Shown in pieces: positions 24,468 to 36,973 of a DNA stretch of 64,000 nucleotides. The translations under genes were made by a program, and so were the position numbers. Position 1 is the first letter of the stretch; each line of letters opens with the position of its first letter. The stretch is from assembly GCF_016906535.1 (NCBI RefSeq), contig NC_057372.1, positions 725,501-789,500 on the forward strand. The letters are read 5' to 3'. The notes beneath the pieces are model-generated. The model saw only the letters and a program-made list of their open reading frames with translations, did not search any database and had not been told where the DNA came from. The stretch is from Rhizoctonia solani. Lineage: Eukaryota > Basidiomycota > Agaricomycetes > Cantharellales > Ceratobasidiaceae.

Positions 24468-26124
24468 AGTCTTGGAGGCTTCAATAGAGGATCTCGTGAA
24501 GAGCTTCCAGGATACTATGCCCCTACCAGCCCTAGAGAACCCCACGACCATGTGAATTCGCTCTACAACAGAAATTCCCGGCCATGGGTAACACTACGAC
24601 TTCTCAGTGATGCACCTGTGGGCAACAAGTTCCCCGTCTACTATGATGGTGGTACCGTCCAAGGTTCGGTTCGAATCAATCTAGAATCGCCCCAGACAAT
24701 TCGATCCGTTGTAGTAGAGGTGAGGAAAAGGGACTCATGCACGCAGCATGTCATCATCTAGCTATCTCCTGACCCTGCCCATTACCAAGGTGGAGGGTGA
24801 ACTTCAATTACCCTCAGCGTATGATATTTCGCCTCTGTGGCATGAGAAGCAGAAACTTTGGGATTCATCTGGTAGCTTTGACCCTCGATCGATTCAATCA
24901 ACTGGAGAATGGAACTGGGATTTTAGTTTCCCAATACCTACACATTTCGATAATACTGTAAATGGCGGATCGCCGAGAACAAAGCTTCCTGGTAATTTAG
25001 CTTGAAAGTAGGCCTAGTCTTGCTAACAATGGTAAACGGATCTAATGGTTATCAGCCTTACACAGGATTTATGCAGTACCGTGTATTATTATTTGTTAAG
25101 CGCGGTAAATATCTCAGTGACCTTGTAGAGTATGTTTTTGTAGTCGAGTCGATAACGTCAGTATCTCTGACCAAGGAGTTAGGCTGCAAACACTGTTTGC
25201 ATACATACCTCGCGAGCGCGCCCCACCCCCGTCACCCCTCCGCGAACTGGCGTATCACCAAGGCACCGCACCTCCTGGACCGGAAGATGACCCAGACGGC
25301 TGGAAGCAGTGCAAGACAATTAATGCAAAAGGAGCTATATTTGGTAACCGTGAAGTTAACATGACATACCGAGTCAGTCGCGTTCCTTGTGATGTATACT
25401 TTCCTTGTTATTAACAAGTGCCTACCAGCCCTATTTGGCTAATCCTGTAAGCACAAGCCTATAGAGCCATTTATTAGTAATGCACCCAATGCTTTACATA
25501 GACCATATACCCGCGTGGTGGGACGATTTTTTATCGTATCGAGGTGTCTGGTGGTGACTCCCAGGCCTTGGATCTACTATCCTCTCCGTCTTCTATCGTG
25601 GTATTGTTAACACGGGAAGTGCAATGCAAGCGTTTCAAAGAGACTTCCCCGAGAGGGGTAGATGACCACGATGCTGACGTTCGGGCCATTGCTCAAGGAG
25701 TAACCTGGACACTCGCCGGTTTGCCAGGAGATAATGACACGAGATTCCTCGAAGGGGAAATAACTGTTCCTCCTGGAACAGATTCGAGCGTTGCAGTCAC
25801 GCCGGTCCAGTTGAATGTATGTGTATTGCTCAATACCTGCATATATGCGATGGGTTGATAAAGGCTTAGTATTCGGTGACGTTTGTTGTTACTGCCGCCG
25901 GATTTTCTCCTCACAATCGGAGCGATGTGATTTCGCGGAATCCCATTCGAGTGGTATCCCACCCAGCTTTAGGCGTTAGGCCCGTTTCTCGACTCCCTCC
26001 GGGATACGAGCAAAAGGCCACAGCTCGCCCAACAAAGGTAGACTGGGCGTTGTCAACCATAGAGACAACATTGGGCCCTAGCAGTTGGAAACTCCCCGTG
26101 CTTCACACCAATTACACGGACTGA
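24468..26124 (+). CDS. Arrestin-like N-terminal domain protein
   Basis: Arrestin-related proteins act as adaptors, often for ubiquitin-dependent turnover of membrane transporters. The first readable exon gives LPGYYAPTSPREPHDHVNSL and RPWVTLRLLSDAPVGNKFPV, then YYDGGTVQGSVRINLESPQT, the usual arrestin opening of a cargo-side strand followed by G-x-V-x-G-x-V. Introns follow near 24720-24789 and 24990-25050. Later exons carry GEWNWDFSFPIP, LAYHQGTAPPGPEDDPDGWK and AKGAIFGNREVNMTYR, then TWTLAGLPGDNDTRFLEGEI and NYSVTFVVTAAGFSPHNRSD. The stop is at 26122-26124. No in-frame ATG precedes the first visible block, so a short 5' exon is missing from my model and the stated start is the edge of confident coding sequence. 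Confidence 0.7.
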
Positions 26125-26662
26125 GATACCATTGTACAGAATTTATTTTTAAACCCAAACAAGATAAAGTGGCCCAAATAGTTCACCAGTAAAATCAAGC
26201 CCAACCCCTTAGTGATTGAAGCCAAGTGCGCATCCACAAATAACTTGAGCACGTCGGACTACCGTTTGGGTTGTCTCTGCTTCACCCTGACCGGTGTCGG
26301 GTGCCTCTACTAACCTTCACAAGACCAGGAAAGACGCATGCGCCGACTCGATCAACTTGGCCTCGTTCGTTCATCACGCATCGTTTGACCAGCTCAATCT
26401 GTCGTGGATATAATATCTACGACCAAAGACAGGTTAGAAATTGCCAAATGAAGAAACTCGTAGTACCCACCGATCCAATTTCGGGAACAAAGGCCTTATA
26501 AAATGCATCTGCGCCACCCCCAGACGAAGCTTTTGACCCATGAAGCATCTTGGAAAAGTTGTATGCACCATTAAGGATTGCCATTAAAGAATCTGAGAAA
26601 TTCTTTCCTCCCCCGCAATAAGATCGACTAGCCAGGCGCGTGTTCCATCAAAACATGGCTCA
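26125..26662. other. Intergenic between convergent genes, no gene seen
   Basis: The 3' ends of the arrestin-like gene and the next minus-strand gene face each other here. Short frames at 26271-26501 look like chance. Confidence 0.45.
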
Positions 26663-27349
26663 TCATTTCGGAGTACAGTTCTCAACAGCCGCAGAGTAGG
26701 TCTGGCGTCTCCAAACACTCGCCACTGTTGAATCACGAGCAAATATATGTTCGTGGATTCGGGTTAACTGAATATTCGCCTCGTTAGAGCTGGTGACTAC
26801 GAGGCAATTGACTAGTCCTTCGCAAATGGTATCGGACATAAGATGGCGCAGGAGGTTTTGTACTTGAACGGGTGTCGTATCGGGAGGTGTATTAGCGGGA
26901 CCATGACCTAGGTCGTTAAAAATGAGCTCCCGCATTTGGTCAAGAGGTATCTGTGATGTGTTCGTAATTTCAGCCGCCCAACGATTGATCAGGCGCTCCA
27001 ACTGAGAGGCTGCATTCTGAGGAGTAAATAAAGTTATTCGATAGTACCTGAACACGACATGAACGCGAAAGACTACTTACTCGGATTGAGAAATCGTCGA
27101 CTGACGAGCCTCCAGCGCGATTGGTGGTGTGCTTGGGTTCATCGTCACCCCCTTCCAAAAGTGCAATCCTTGCGCGCAGTAGAGATATCTGTCGTTCTTG
27201 CTCATCTAGTTGCGTCTTTTGTTCAGCAACTTTTAAATGGGCAATGCGCTATTAAACGCGGACGTTAAATGGATAGCGCTGGTTATTTTGATGTCGCGTA
27301 CAAAGTTACTAAGTGCGTATTCATACTCTTGACGAGGGACAACATCCAT
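26663..27349 (-). CDS. Conserved-looking fungal protein with N-terminal coiled coil
   Basis: Function unknown to me. The chosen start at 27349 begins MDVVPRQEYEYALSNFVRD. After a short intron comes a heptad-rich segment, VAEQKTQLDEQERQISLLRA, predicted as coiled coil. A second intron precedes a globular part: QLERLINRWAAEITNTSQIP, then VQNLLRHLMSDTICEGLVNC and LTRIHEHIFARDSTVASVWR. The dense pattern of Leu, Trp, Cys and Arg in this last block resembles a conserved C-terminal domain I associate with Agaricomycete proteins of unknown role, but I cannot name a family. The stop lies at 26663. A further upstream exon cannot be excluded. Confidence 0.55.
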
Positions 27350-27642
27350 GTTGCAAGTGTGGACAAAGATCGATGCAGAAGACAGCCAGCTGATCCGCCT
27401 TTTATTATACGGCAGTTGCTCCAGGGCCACAAACTGTCAAGGTGTGATGCACTGCCATAGAGCTTCAGCGCTCAGGCCGGGCTCATCACGTGCACATATA
27501 TGGCTGTATTCAAACCCACGCTTTTGTCAGGTAACCTACGTATAAAGATCACACTGGTCTGCGCTTAGCCCAGCATACCTCCGAGGCTTCATACCGAAAG
27601 ATCAAATTTTGACTATTTCTCGCAAGAATTCAAGAGTTCTTC

Positions 27643-27912
27643 ATGTCTGGAATTTGTGAGGAACTTGCCCGTTATCTATGTTTTGCTGCAGGCGAAGTTT
27701 GCGTCGGGGTTGGAGTAGACTGTGCTACATATCGTGAGCGAAATAATTTGCTTTCGCTTTTTCACTCAGACAAACCGTATGATTCAAAGGACGCGATTGC
27801 ACTCCCCGTTTATGCCAGTGTAATTGCTGTTGTGGCGATTCTAATCAGGATTATCCCTCAGAAAGGGAGGCACTCCTCGCAGAGGATCGATTCCATGACG
27901 ACCGAAATCTAA
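27643..27912 (+). CDS. Small hypothetical protein with one possible membrane helix
   Basis: An uninterrupted 89-codon frame with an ATG start, Cys-rich at its N-terminus (YLCFAAGEVCVGVGVDC) and with one hydrophobic segment (YASVIAVVAILIRI). No family is recognised. The frame could be a fragment of a longer spliced gene or chance; the rest of the 27350-28098 interval shows nothing else. Confidence 0.25.
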   Translation: MSGICEELARYLCFAAGEVCVGVGVDCATYRERNNLLSLFHSDKPYDSKDAIALPVYASVIAVVAILIRIIPQKGRHSSQRIDSMTTEI

Positions 27913-28098
27913 CCCAAAGCATAACTCAAACTCAACCATCTCCGACGCAACCTCTTCAAACAACTCAGTAATCTTACACTGGCGAGCACGGTTGACAGAG
28001 TCCAATGATAGCGATTTTATGCCATAGGCTCCGATACATCAAAAACGTCACTTTCCACCAGTAGCTATCGCAAACCCTTCACTTAAATATCACTCGAG

Positions 28099-30263
28099 TT
28101 AAGATACAAGATTCGCCATCCCGGTCTCGGGCATCTGCTCGCCCTCGTCTCCTTCATTCCATTCTTCGGTGTCTTGGTCGTCTTCGTTATACCCTTCCTC
28201 ATAGAGCGCTGCTTCGGCTTCGGCCTGAGCTTGAGCTGCTTGTGCGGCCACCGCTATAGCTTGCTCTAATAAACTCGTATGCTCGTCATCTAATCCATAG
28301 CCCGGCAGTGTTGATACCGCCTTGACGATCGTGGTATCATCTGCTGGACTATTGCAACCCTCAGGCTCCTCGGTTGGGTTTGTTCGCTCCTCAATCGAAC
28401 CAGCTAAAGTAGACTGGGATGGAGATTCAACTGCGCCCGGTTGCTCGCCCTCGGCCAACGTTTGAGGTGCTGGACCATCAGAAGGAAGGCGGTTGGAAAC
28501 CTGCTGGCCTGACGATTGGTTTTCGGGTTGTTCGGGGATCCCTCCGGTGTTGAGGCCTTTGCTGACATGTCGCTGAAGGGTTTGGTATAGTGTTCCCGCA
28601 ATGTATCGTGCATTAGCGATAGCTTCTGGTTGAATCTCTCCCTCTTCAAATTCTGATTCTTTTGACCAGTCGCATGATTCGGGGTGATTTTGCCAGACAC
28701 GAGTAACTCGAGGGGGGTCTCCGTCATGGGTTACGGTAGACGTATCCATTGGTGCCTCTCGGCATTCATCGAGAGCCTTATCATTGGCCTTGTGCCGTCG
28801 GAGTGCATCCCTTCTAGAAAACAATCTATCACATCCTCCGCACCTGTGGGATAGCATAAATTTAGAGAACGCGTGGCGGCCCAGTCAAACACTCGCCTAA
28901 ACATCTGCCGTTCATGAGACTTTTCGTGCCGCCGTAAATCATGATTTCGAGCAAAGCTGGCAGGACAACCAGCATATTCACAGCGATACGGTCTTCCTTC
29001 CGAATGCGTGCGTTCGTGTGCCCGAAGTAACGAAAGCTTGCCAAACGCTTTGGGGCAGGTCGAGCACGGGTATATTGCAGTCCCAATAGCGGCTCGACCA
29101 CTCCCCGAAGCTCCTGCGTCTGAGGCTGCCTGGCCTTCCATTGATTGTGCGATAGGAACTTCGTTTAAGATCCCGATCACCTGAATAAGACCACCTATCT
29201 CTTGCAAAGTGCCACTTCCTGACGGGCCTTCGTGCTGCTGGGGACACGTCGAGACAAACGAATAGACTTGGTGTAACGGTCGTTGGATCGAAGAAATGAC
29301 TGATTGGTTCAGTGACTGACCGACGGCCAAAAGCGGGTCGAGAACTTGGAGGATGCTTGTAGTAGCTGATTGTATTCGAGCTAATAGCTCCTCTGAAGCT
29401 TGAGACCTTGTGGGTTGAGGTGTATGGAGCGACTGGACGGAAGGATTGTATGGAGGATTGGTAGGCCAGGTTTGTCCCTCATCCGTGGGATCCCGTTTTC
29501 GTTTCAGAGATGGACTTGTTCCACCTACATCTTGAGGGGCAGTATGTGCATATTGATGCTCAGACGAGACCATCATACTACCCGAAGCCAACGCAGATAT
29601 TAAAATACTAAGTGGTTGTGCTAGTTCCGGGTTTACTCGACCTTCCATGACGGAGTTCGAGAGAATAGTGTAGAGATTGGCACCGTTTGCAACTGGTCCT
29701 GGGACGATGGTCGTCATCAGGGCATAATGGACGTGAGGATCGGACAGTGCGAGCGATAGCATGGTTTTAATAGTCTCGATCATGGGGTCTGATGGTGTCG
29801 GTACGTTATTGGGCGGGAAAGAGCCATCGGGGGGCAGTCCAGAGATTTCAGGGCTTGGTTTAGAAGGCTCTGAAGCTTCAGCTGGAATAGAGGCTTGCTT
29901 GACACTTGAATCCCCTTTGTTCGTAGCCAGGGCATCTTCGTGGCCAGGATGAACCTGTTCAGCGTCCGCAATATCGCCTGCTGATTTCGCCGAATCTCCT
30001 ATATTTTGCTCGAGTTCGGCCCATATCTGATTTCCAAGTGCTTGTGCCATTGCCTCCGCCTCAGCATCGGGGTCGTACTCTCCTTCGTCACCTTCATCAT
30101 AGTCTTCGTCTCCATTTTCCTCTTCCTCAATCATATCAGCTTCTTTGAAGCTGTCTGACGTTGTATCATTTCCGACAGGGTGTCCTCCGTCGCTGGCCCC
30201 TTGTGTTGATTCGTTCGGGGCAGATAAAGACTCGACAGCTTGCAGTGCCTCCAAAACCCTCAT
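28099..30263 (-). CDS. C2H2 zinc-finger protein
   Basis: Likely a nuclear DNA-binding regulator. Exon 1 (30263-28891) and exon 2 (28843-28099) give 705 residues. The N-terminal third is acidic (EENGDEDYDEGDEGEYDPDA), a possible activation region, followed by a long low-complexity middle. Two adjacent C2H2 fingers near residues 400-455 read YPCSTCPKAFGKLSLLRAHE and YRCEYAGCPASFARNHDLRR, each ending with a His pair. The intron falls right after FRR, so a third finger is built across it: CGGCDRLFSRRDALRRHKA, with Cys later in place of a final His. The frame needs the donor at 28890 (GTTTGA), which is weaker than the nearby GTGTTT. The C-terminus has an Ala/Gln/Glu-rich helix and an acidic end. 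Target genes are unknown. Confidence 0.82.
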
Positions 30264-30656
30264 TTCAGGCGATTTGAGCTAAATTTTTGCTCGTTTTATT
30301 AATCTGGGTCAATAATATACTACTCACATTTAGCTATAGGATTTGTGGCTCTTCGGTCAGAGAGGGTCAAGTGGAATCAAGAAAACCGCGGCCAATATAA
30401 CAACTGGAACTCGGCGAGGAGTGACGTCCTAAGGCTCAAGGGATCTAACCAAAGATTTTGGACGCGAGAGGCCTTGCTATCGTCAAGAAGCTTTCGAGTT
30501 CGAAGGTTAACAACATTCTCGTAGTGGACAACCCACACAAACCTTTCAGGACTTAAGCGCCGGAAAAAAGTAAATTGAAATAGATCGACATCATCCCAGT
30601 TGCCCAAATAGGGCAGTACATTACATCCAGTTATCCCATGTAACAACAACATATTT
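30264..30656. other. Intergenic between two minus-strand genes
   Basis: Holds the downstream end of the PLP-protein gene and the promoter of the zinc-finger gene. An open frame at 30377-30697 overlaps the previous gene's 3' end and lacks features. Confidence 0.45.
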
Positions 30657-31641
<985 letters not shown>

Positions 31642-31849
31642 ACCAGAATAACGATAGAGATATAGATCAGGCTTCCTTGCGCCTGGTAAGGGGTGACTGA
31701 GAGGAAAGGTTCGAATTCGGAGCCTCGGCCTGAGGCAAGCTGACATGTAAAGACAAGAGTCAGGTGGTTTGCTAACGAGGCAATTGCATTTTTCAAAGAC
31801 AAATTGGTAATACTGTAATGCAAGATCTAAAATCCGATCGCAAGTAGGA

Positions 31850-33316
31850 CTATGCACGCTTTGTGGTAGTTGCATGGCCAGCCCCATAGTCCCTCTTCAG
31901 AGTTCCTGACTCGAATGCGGCCACCACGGCATCCGGACGAATATCTCGGTCAAATATTTCTGTCGGAATTCCAATAGTGATTGACGCATTCGGATGGTCT
32001 ACGATGGATGCGACATGCGCCTCGATGGGAGCACATGACATTAACAAGTAGGCCTAGAAGTGGTCAAACTCTATTAGTGGGCATTGGGCAATCCAAATAC
32101 TTAACTTACCTGCTCCTTCGTATATCCCAGGCCATGTATGTATTCGATGGCGGCTCGAGCGGCTTGCTTGTATGCAACCGTGGCGTCCATGCTATATTGC
32201 TTCCCATCGTTGTCGACCGAAACTCCCTGAAAGGTCACTTGGGTTGCATACTTGGGGTCCACGACAGAAGGTAGGTATATAGGTGAACTCATGCTCAATT
32301 TCTTCATACCGTCTTTGATTATGGTAAACTTAAGGGTAACAACCCCTGCCTGTAAATCGGTTATGAGCCTAAGTCCGAGATATAAGGAGCTTAAAAGTAT
32401 CGCGTCACCATTTCAATTGCACCGCAGAAGGTCAGTTCCCCATCCCCCTGACTGAAATGCAGGTCACCAATGGAAAATTTAGCTCCATTAACATAAACCG
32501 GGAAATAAACCCTACTGCCTTTGCTCAGGTTCTTGATATCACAATTCCCCCCATGTTCACGAGGAGGGATCGTGCGTGCTCCTTCGCGCGCGATGGTTTC
32601 GATTATATCATCGGAAAGCACGGACGCGGCACCAACGTATGCAGACTTCCGAGTCGGCGGATAAGCAACCGCCGGTACCGCTCCGGGATATTCAGCAATC
32701 AGCTGTGCCTCACGTTGATTCCATTTGTCAAGTAGTTCTTTAGATGGTGCGCAGCCCATGATACCTAAGCCCGCGAGCTGTGAATAATGGTTTTAGGTTA
32801 AGAGCAGAGCTTCCACCTACCAGGGTGAGAAATGCCAGCGAATCGAACTCCGGGGATATGTCTACTAGTCGCATATACCCCGTCAAGATCCCAGATTGCT
32901 TTGGCAGCCACTGGGAAGTCATCGCATAACAATCCTCCTCCATTATTAACGTCGAATATTCCGCAATATCCCCATGCATGGTCAGGGAAAGGTGCCACGT
33001 CCATCACATCAACGACTAGCACATCGCCAGGTTGAGCGCCTTCGCATTCCACAGGGCCAGTTAGATAATGACATTGAGCGAGATCGGCAGCGACAATGTC
33101 ATCAGCAGTGTCGTTGTTATGAATTTGCCCCCCGGTCCAGTCCAAGCAGTGTAGCTTGAATGTTTGCCCAGGGGAAACGGTACCGGCGGAGGGAATATCA
33201 GGGTGCCAACGGTTGTGTAACCCTTGCTGCTGAGTCGCGGGGACGGATGGGTCGAGTGAAATAAGAGTTGGAATACTGCGTTTGTCGTAAGACATCGCGA
33301 AGTAGCTAAAGTCCAA
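31850..33316 (-). CDS. Formamidase (acetamidase/formamidase family)
   Basis: Hydrolyses formamide to formate and ammonia, a nitrogen-scavenging step. The start is 33316 (MDFSYFAMSYDKRS) or Met 33295. Conserved blocks are GLHNRWHPDIPSAGTVSPGQ, CLDWTGGQIHNNDTADDI, EGAQPGDVLVVDVMDVAPFP, WGYCGIFDVNNGGG, then across an intron ISHPG-IMGCAPSKELLDKWN. Next come GRTIPPREHGGN-like sequence (ARTIPPREHGGNCDIKNLSK), YVNGAKFSIGDLHFSQGDGE and, after further introns, VTFQGVSVDNDGKQYSMDA and EQAYLLMSCAPIEAHVASIV. The acceptor nearest the expected protein is the distal TTAG before IMGCAPS, not the first CACAG. The length of about 410 residues is normal. No frame break was needed. Confidence 0.92.
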
Positions 33317-34045
33317 TATAAAGTGGCGAGTGACGATTTCGTTAGTTTATTTGACACTGTATCTCTCGAAAGCCTAACCGGCTGGAAGGCTTACGACTTG
33401 AAGTATCGTAATGGAGGTATATGTCACAAAGAATGCGATTATCAAAACGCCTGTAGCTGAGTATAGGAGTCCCGCAGTGCCATGAGTGAGTGCTCGACCG
33501 AGTTAAATGTAATTGGCTTATCTTTGACTAGAATGATAACGCACGAAGGCGGATATCTAGACTCCCGGAAGTGAGAAGTCCGAGATACGAGCAAGGGTAC
33601 GCGTGACTTACCAGCTCACCACACATACAGTGGAAGACCATATATAGGAACCAATTAATACGCAGACTCTTATTTGATCGTACTATAACAAGAAGTTACC
33701 AATTAGTCTCCAGTTGACGACGGCTAACAAGGGTTCATATAAGTGCTGAAACTAGAATCGAGCCTGAGACATATATTACACTATTGGTTACACGGTTTCC
33801 AGACGCAGGAAAGCAAACTAACGACTGAACACAAGCCAACAAGTGCTAGGATGAGAGAGAATGAAACGAACGACACTGTAAGAAAAGTAGTTATTATCAA
33901 TAGCTGGGTGAGGATGCGGTGATGTGCAGTTGGGAAATTGCCAGACGCATGATGAGTCAAACACATATGGATGATGGTAGCAAATGAACTGAGACGAAAC
34001 GCGAACACCAAGACAGAAAACGATCAGAAAAACACACATAACCTG
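33317..34045. other. Intergenic, no gene seen
   Basis: About 730 bp between two minus-strand genes. Overlapping short frames at 33781-34039 are His/Ser/Phe-rich in both readings and lack support; this is probably the 3' region of the upstream gene plus the formamidase promoter. Confidence 0.45.
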
Positions 34046-36973
34046 TTACCACCCAGCGTGATGAAAATCGTTTGCCCAAGACTTGTTACGTGCTAACGCC
34101 AAGCGACGTTCCGCACGTTCGTCGTCCTCGGCACCACTTCGTGAGCCGCCGGTACCTCGCTCACTATTGGTGGCCTGGATACCCGGCCGTGTTCCGGCTA
34201 AAGGCCTTAGCCCAGAACCAAGGGCACCAGCACCCATAGCAAACCTAGTAGACGTACGCTCCCACATCAAGTTCCGACGTAGGCTTTCGCTTAACTCTCC
34301 GGCGATCATCTTCCGTCGTACAGTTCGTGGAGAATGAATGGGCCGAACATCCATGTCATATGGCATAGTCGCTTGAGGCTGCTGCGGAGCAGGTCGAGGA
34401 GCTACTGCAGGGGCAGGAGCATTAGCCCCATTTCGCCGCACCTGCTCCATTGGAGGCGGGGGAGGCACGCGTGCCCTCGTTGCGAGAGCTTCGAGTCGCC
34501 GTTGTGCATAAGTCTTGGAGAGTTCGTTGGGCATCGAATTCTCTTCGTCAGTTGAGCCTTCCTCGTCGACATCACCCTGCGGTCGGCCCTGCAGCCGTAG
34601 TCCACGCGAGCCGGATCCACCAACAGCCCTGCCTGTAGGGTCTACGCTAACGTGTGTAGTGACTTCCTCGGCAGTTACGGCCGCAGCTTTTGGTACTGCA
34701 ACCGTGCTCCGGCTGGTCTGGAGAATAGTCGGCGCTCCGACCCGACGCCCAGCCGCAAGATTCTGGGCTGAGTTGTGCGCACGCATGGCAGTCTGAGGGA
34801 AAATTCTTGGGTCCGGGTTCATGAGGTGCGTAAGTAAGCCGGTGGTGGATTGATTGCGTATAGGCGCCTTGGGCTTAATCTTCTCAAACATACTCCGTTG
34901 GCGACTGGCTTCATTGGCAGCGCGTGCGAGTGTATCCTCGTTGTCTGTCTCGTCATCAGACCACGATGCTTCCGAGCCTGACTCTATATCAAGGTCCGAG
35001 GAAGTCTCGACATGCACACCTCGGTGGCCCAACCCCATTAATGCCGAACTATTATTGTTCAGGGGTGGCCTGGGGGCCTCGACCGGATTGTCATGTGCGG
35101 TTGGTGCGGTCGGTGCAGCCGAAGCAATTGTGGTGAATGGAGCTACGAGTGAAGCTCGGGCGACCATATTCGGAGGAGAACGAACGTGCGACAGTGCCTG
35201 ACGCGTCTGCACCGGGCTAGATACAACCCGGGAGGCGGTAACTTCATTTCGCGGAAGTTCAGCCCGCTATCAAAATTGTTAAAATGATTAACCGATTGAG
35301 GGTCGAAATATATTCACCTTATTAGCTGGGGTCATATTCAAGTTAGGAGCAGGGGAAGCACGTGGAAGAGACGTCACAGTGTGCGAGGTTGAGGCGGACG
35401 TTTGTTTGTTTTCCCCTTCGATTTCTTCGATTTCCTCCACAAGCTCTTCTGAAACAGAGTGTTGTCGGGCAGGTCGAGGCCTTCCGTCCCCGCGTGATTT
35501 GTCAGAAGTATTCGATGTGGTTCGCACGAGAGCATTTGGACGTCCGCGATGAGCCGCCTTAGCAGCAGGCTTGGATGCTTTGACTCCTCTGCCCGCTCGC
35601 GGCCGATTATATGCGGTATTTCCGGACGAGTGGCGCGTGTGATTTGTGCCTCGTGTCACCGAAATATCCTGACCAGGTGGCGGCGTGGTCTCTGATGGGG
35701 GCTCCACACTGTTGACCGGCTCGTCCGTGGTTGCGCTTGAGACACTCGATGCCTGTTGGCCACCAAGGCCTACATGAGCATCGGTCACATTGCTGGTCGT
35801 ATTGCTGTTCGAGGAGCTGCTGTGACTTCGACCATCGTCGCTCCCAGTCGCTCCTTCAGGAGATTGAACATAGAATATCTTCTTCTTGGAATCTTCATCG
35901 GCTAGTTCCGGGGCAGTAACCGTAGTTGGAGTCAGGGGTAAGGCTGCCGCAGGCACGAGCTTATCCGACGCCAATGGGTAAGGCAACAAAACCAGATGAG
36001 GCTGGGACAGAGTACTGGGCGGGGCAAGCGCGAGGGGCGCCGTGCTGGGAGAGAGGGCGACCGGAATGTTGGTGGGTACCGCACGAGCCCGCGTCGAAGG
36101 AGTATCAGGAGGTGTCGGTCGAGGCGTCGGGTTTATGACCATAACGTTGGGGGCAAATGCGCCGAAGTGCCAGCTGACGCATTGGGAGGCGTCGACGGAG
36201 ATTGAATTAGAAACTGAACCGGTTGAGCGATGGGAGTACTGGGAACGTCATTGTTCAGACCGGCCGCAAACATCGAAGACTGAAGTGTCAATGAAGAGGG
36301 AACGGCGACCTCCAGTTTTTCGGGCAGCAAGTTGCTAATGATCCTGCCAATATTGGTGCCATGCGATGAATAGGCACCGTCCGGTGACGAGTTGGAACGA
36401 GATTCGATGGTAATGGCTGGGCGAGATGATAATACGGGCTGGGATGCAGACAAGATCACTGGAGGTTCGCCCGAGAGTCGAGGAGGGCGAGAAGTATTGT
36501 TGGGAGCCTGTCGTTGGAGCACAACCGTGGATGATTGGCGCCGAGTATTAACGCCGGCCTTATCAATGTGAGTGGCCGTTGGCACAACAGTAGGATCACG
36601 ACTCGGAGGTGCCGAATCATCTTCCCACTCGCCATCCGAGTCGTTGTTGTCGTCGGAAACGATTTCTTCTGTGGACTCTTCCATAAATACTGGGTCCGCC
36701 ATAGTGCTATCATGAGCCATGGAGCGATCGAGCAGCAGTTGTCGGTGCCATAGTCTCCATGTCATATTTTCAAGCCTTGGACCGTCCGCCAACGCACCAG
36801 TTGTCTTTGTGAATACTACCGAGGTTAAGGGCAGCGTGTGAGCGATCACCCGCTGCTGCCATCCGATGCCAATCCATACCTGTCCATAATGCCCGCAATG
36901 CATCGGGCCCTTGCATCTTGTCCACCACTGCCATAGATATCTGCAAAACCGGAAGCTCGAACTCGACAGCCAT
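34046..36973 (-). CDS. GATA/AreA-like N-domain (DUF1752) and DUF3295 protein
   Basis: Members of this fungal group combine a short N-terminal motif shared with the nitrogen regulator AreA and a C-terminal DUF3295 region; their exact role is unsettled. Exons 36973-36880, 36815-35318 and 35266-34046. The N-terminus reads MAVEFELPVLQISMAVVDK, then ALRALWTVFTKTTGALADGP and RLENMTWRLWHRQL, the DUF1752 core. Most of the chain is Ser/Pro/Thr-rich and disordered, with one EELVEEIEEIEGE acidic patch. Near the end comes RTVRRKMIAGELSESLRRNL followed by MWERTS, the DUF3295 signature. The exon sum of 2813 nt is one base short; the frame changes at the run 36149-36153 (plus-strand GGGGG), where one more G would join the two halves. 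About 937 residues. Confidence 0.78.

Noticed and set aside
24552..24760. Start codon of the arrestin-like gene at 24552
   Set aside because: The codon there is GTG, and coding similarity continues upstream in the same frame (LPGYYAPTSPREP), so the real start is further 5'.
30377..30656. Minus-strand frame downstream of the PLP-protein gene
   Set aside because: It overlaps the 3' end of that gene in another frame and shows no motif; treated as untranslated sequence.
34854..35201. Plus-strand frames opposite the DUF1752 gene
   Set aside because: Low-complexity Ser/Pro/Arg sequence arising from the disordered coding strand; no start context or splice partners.
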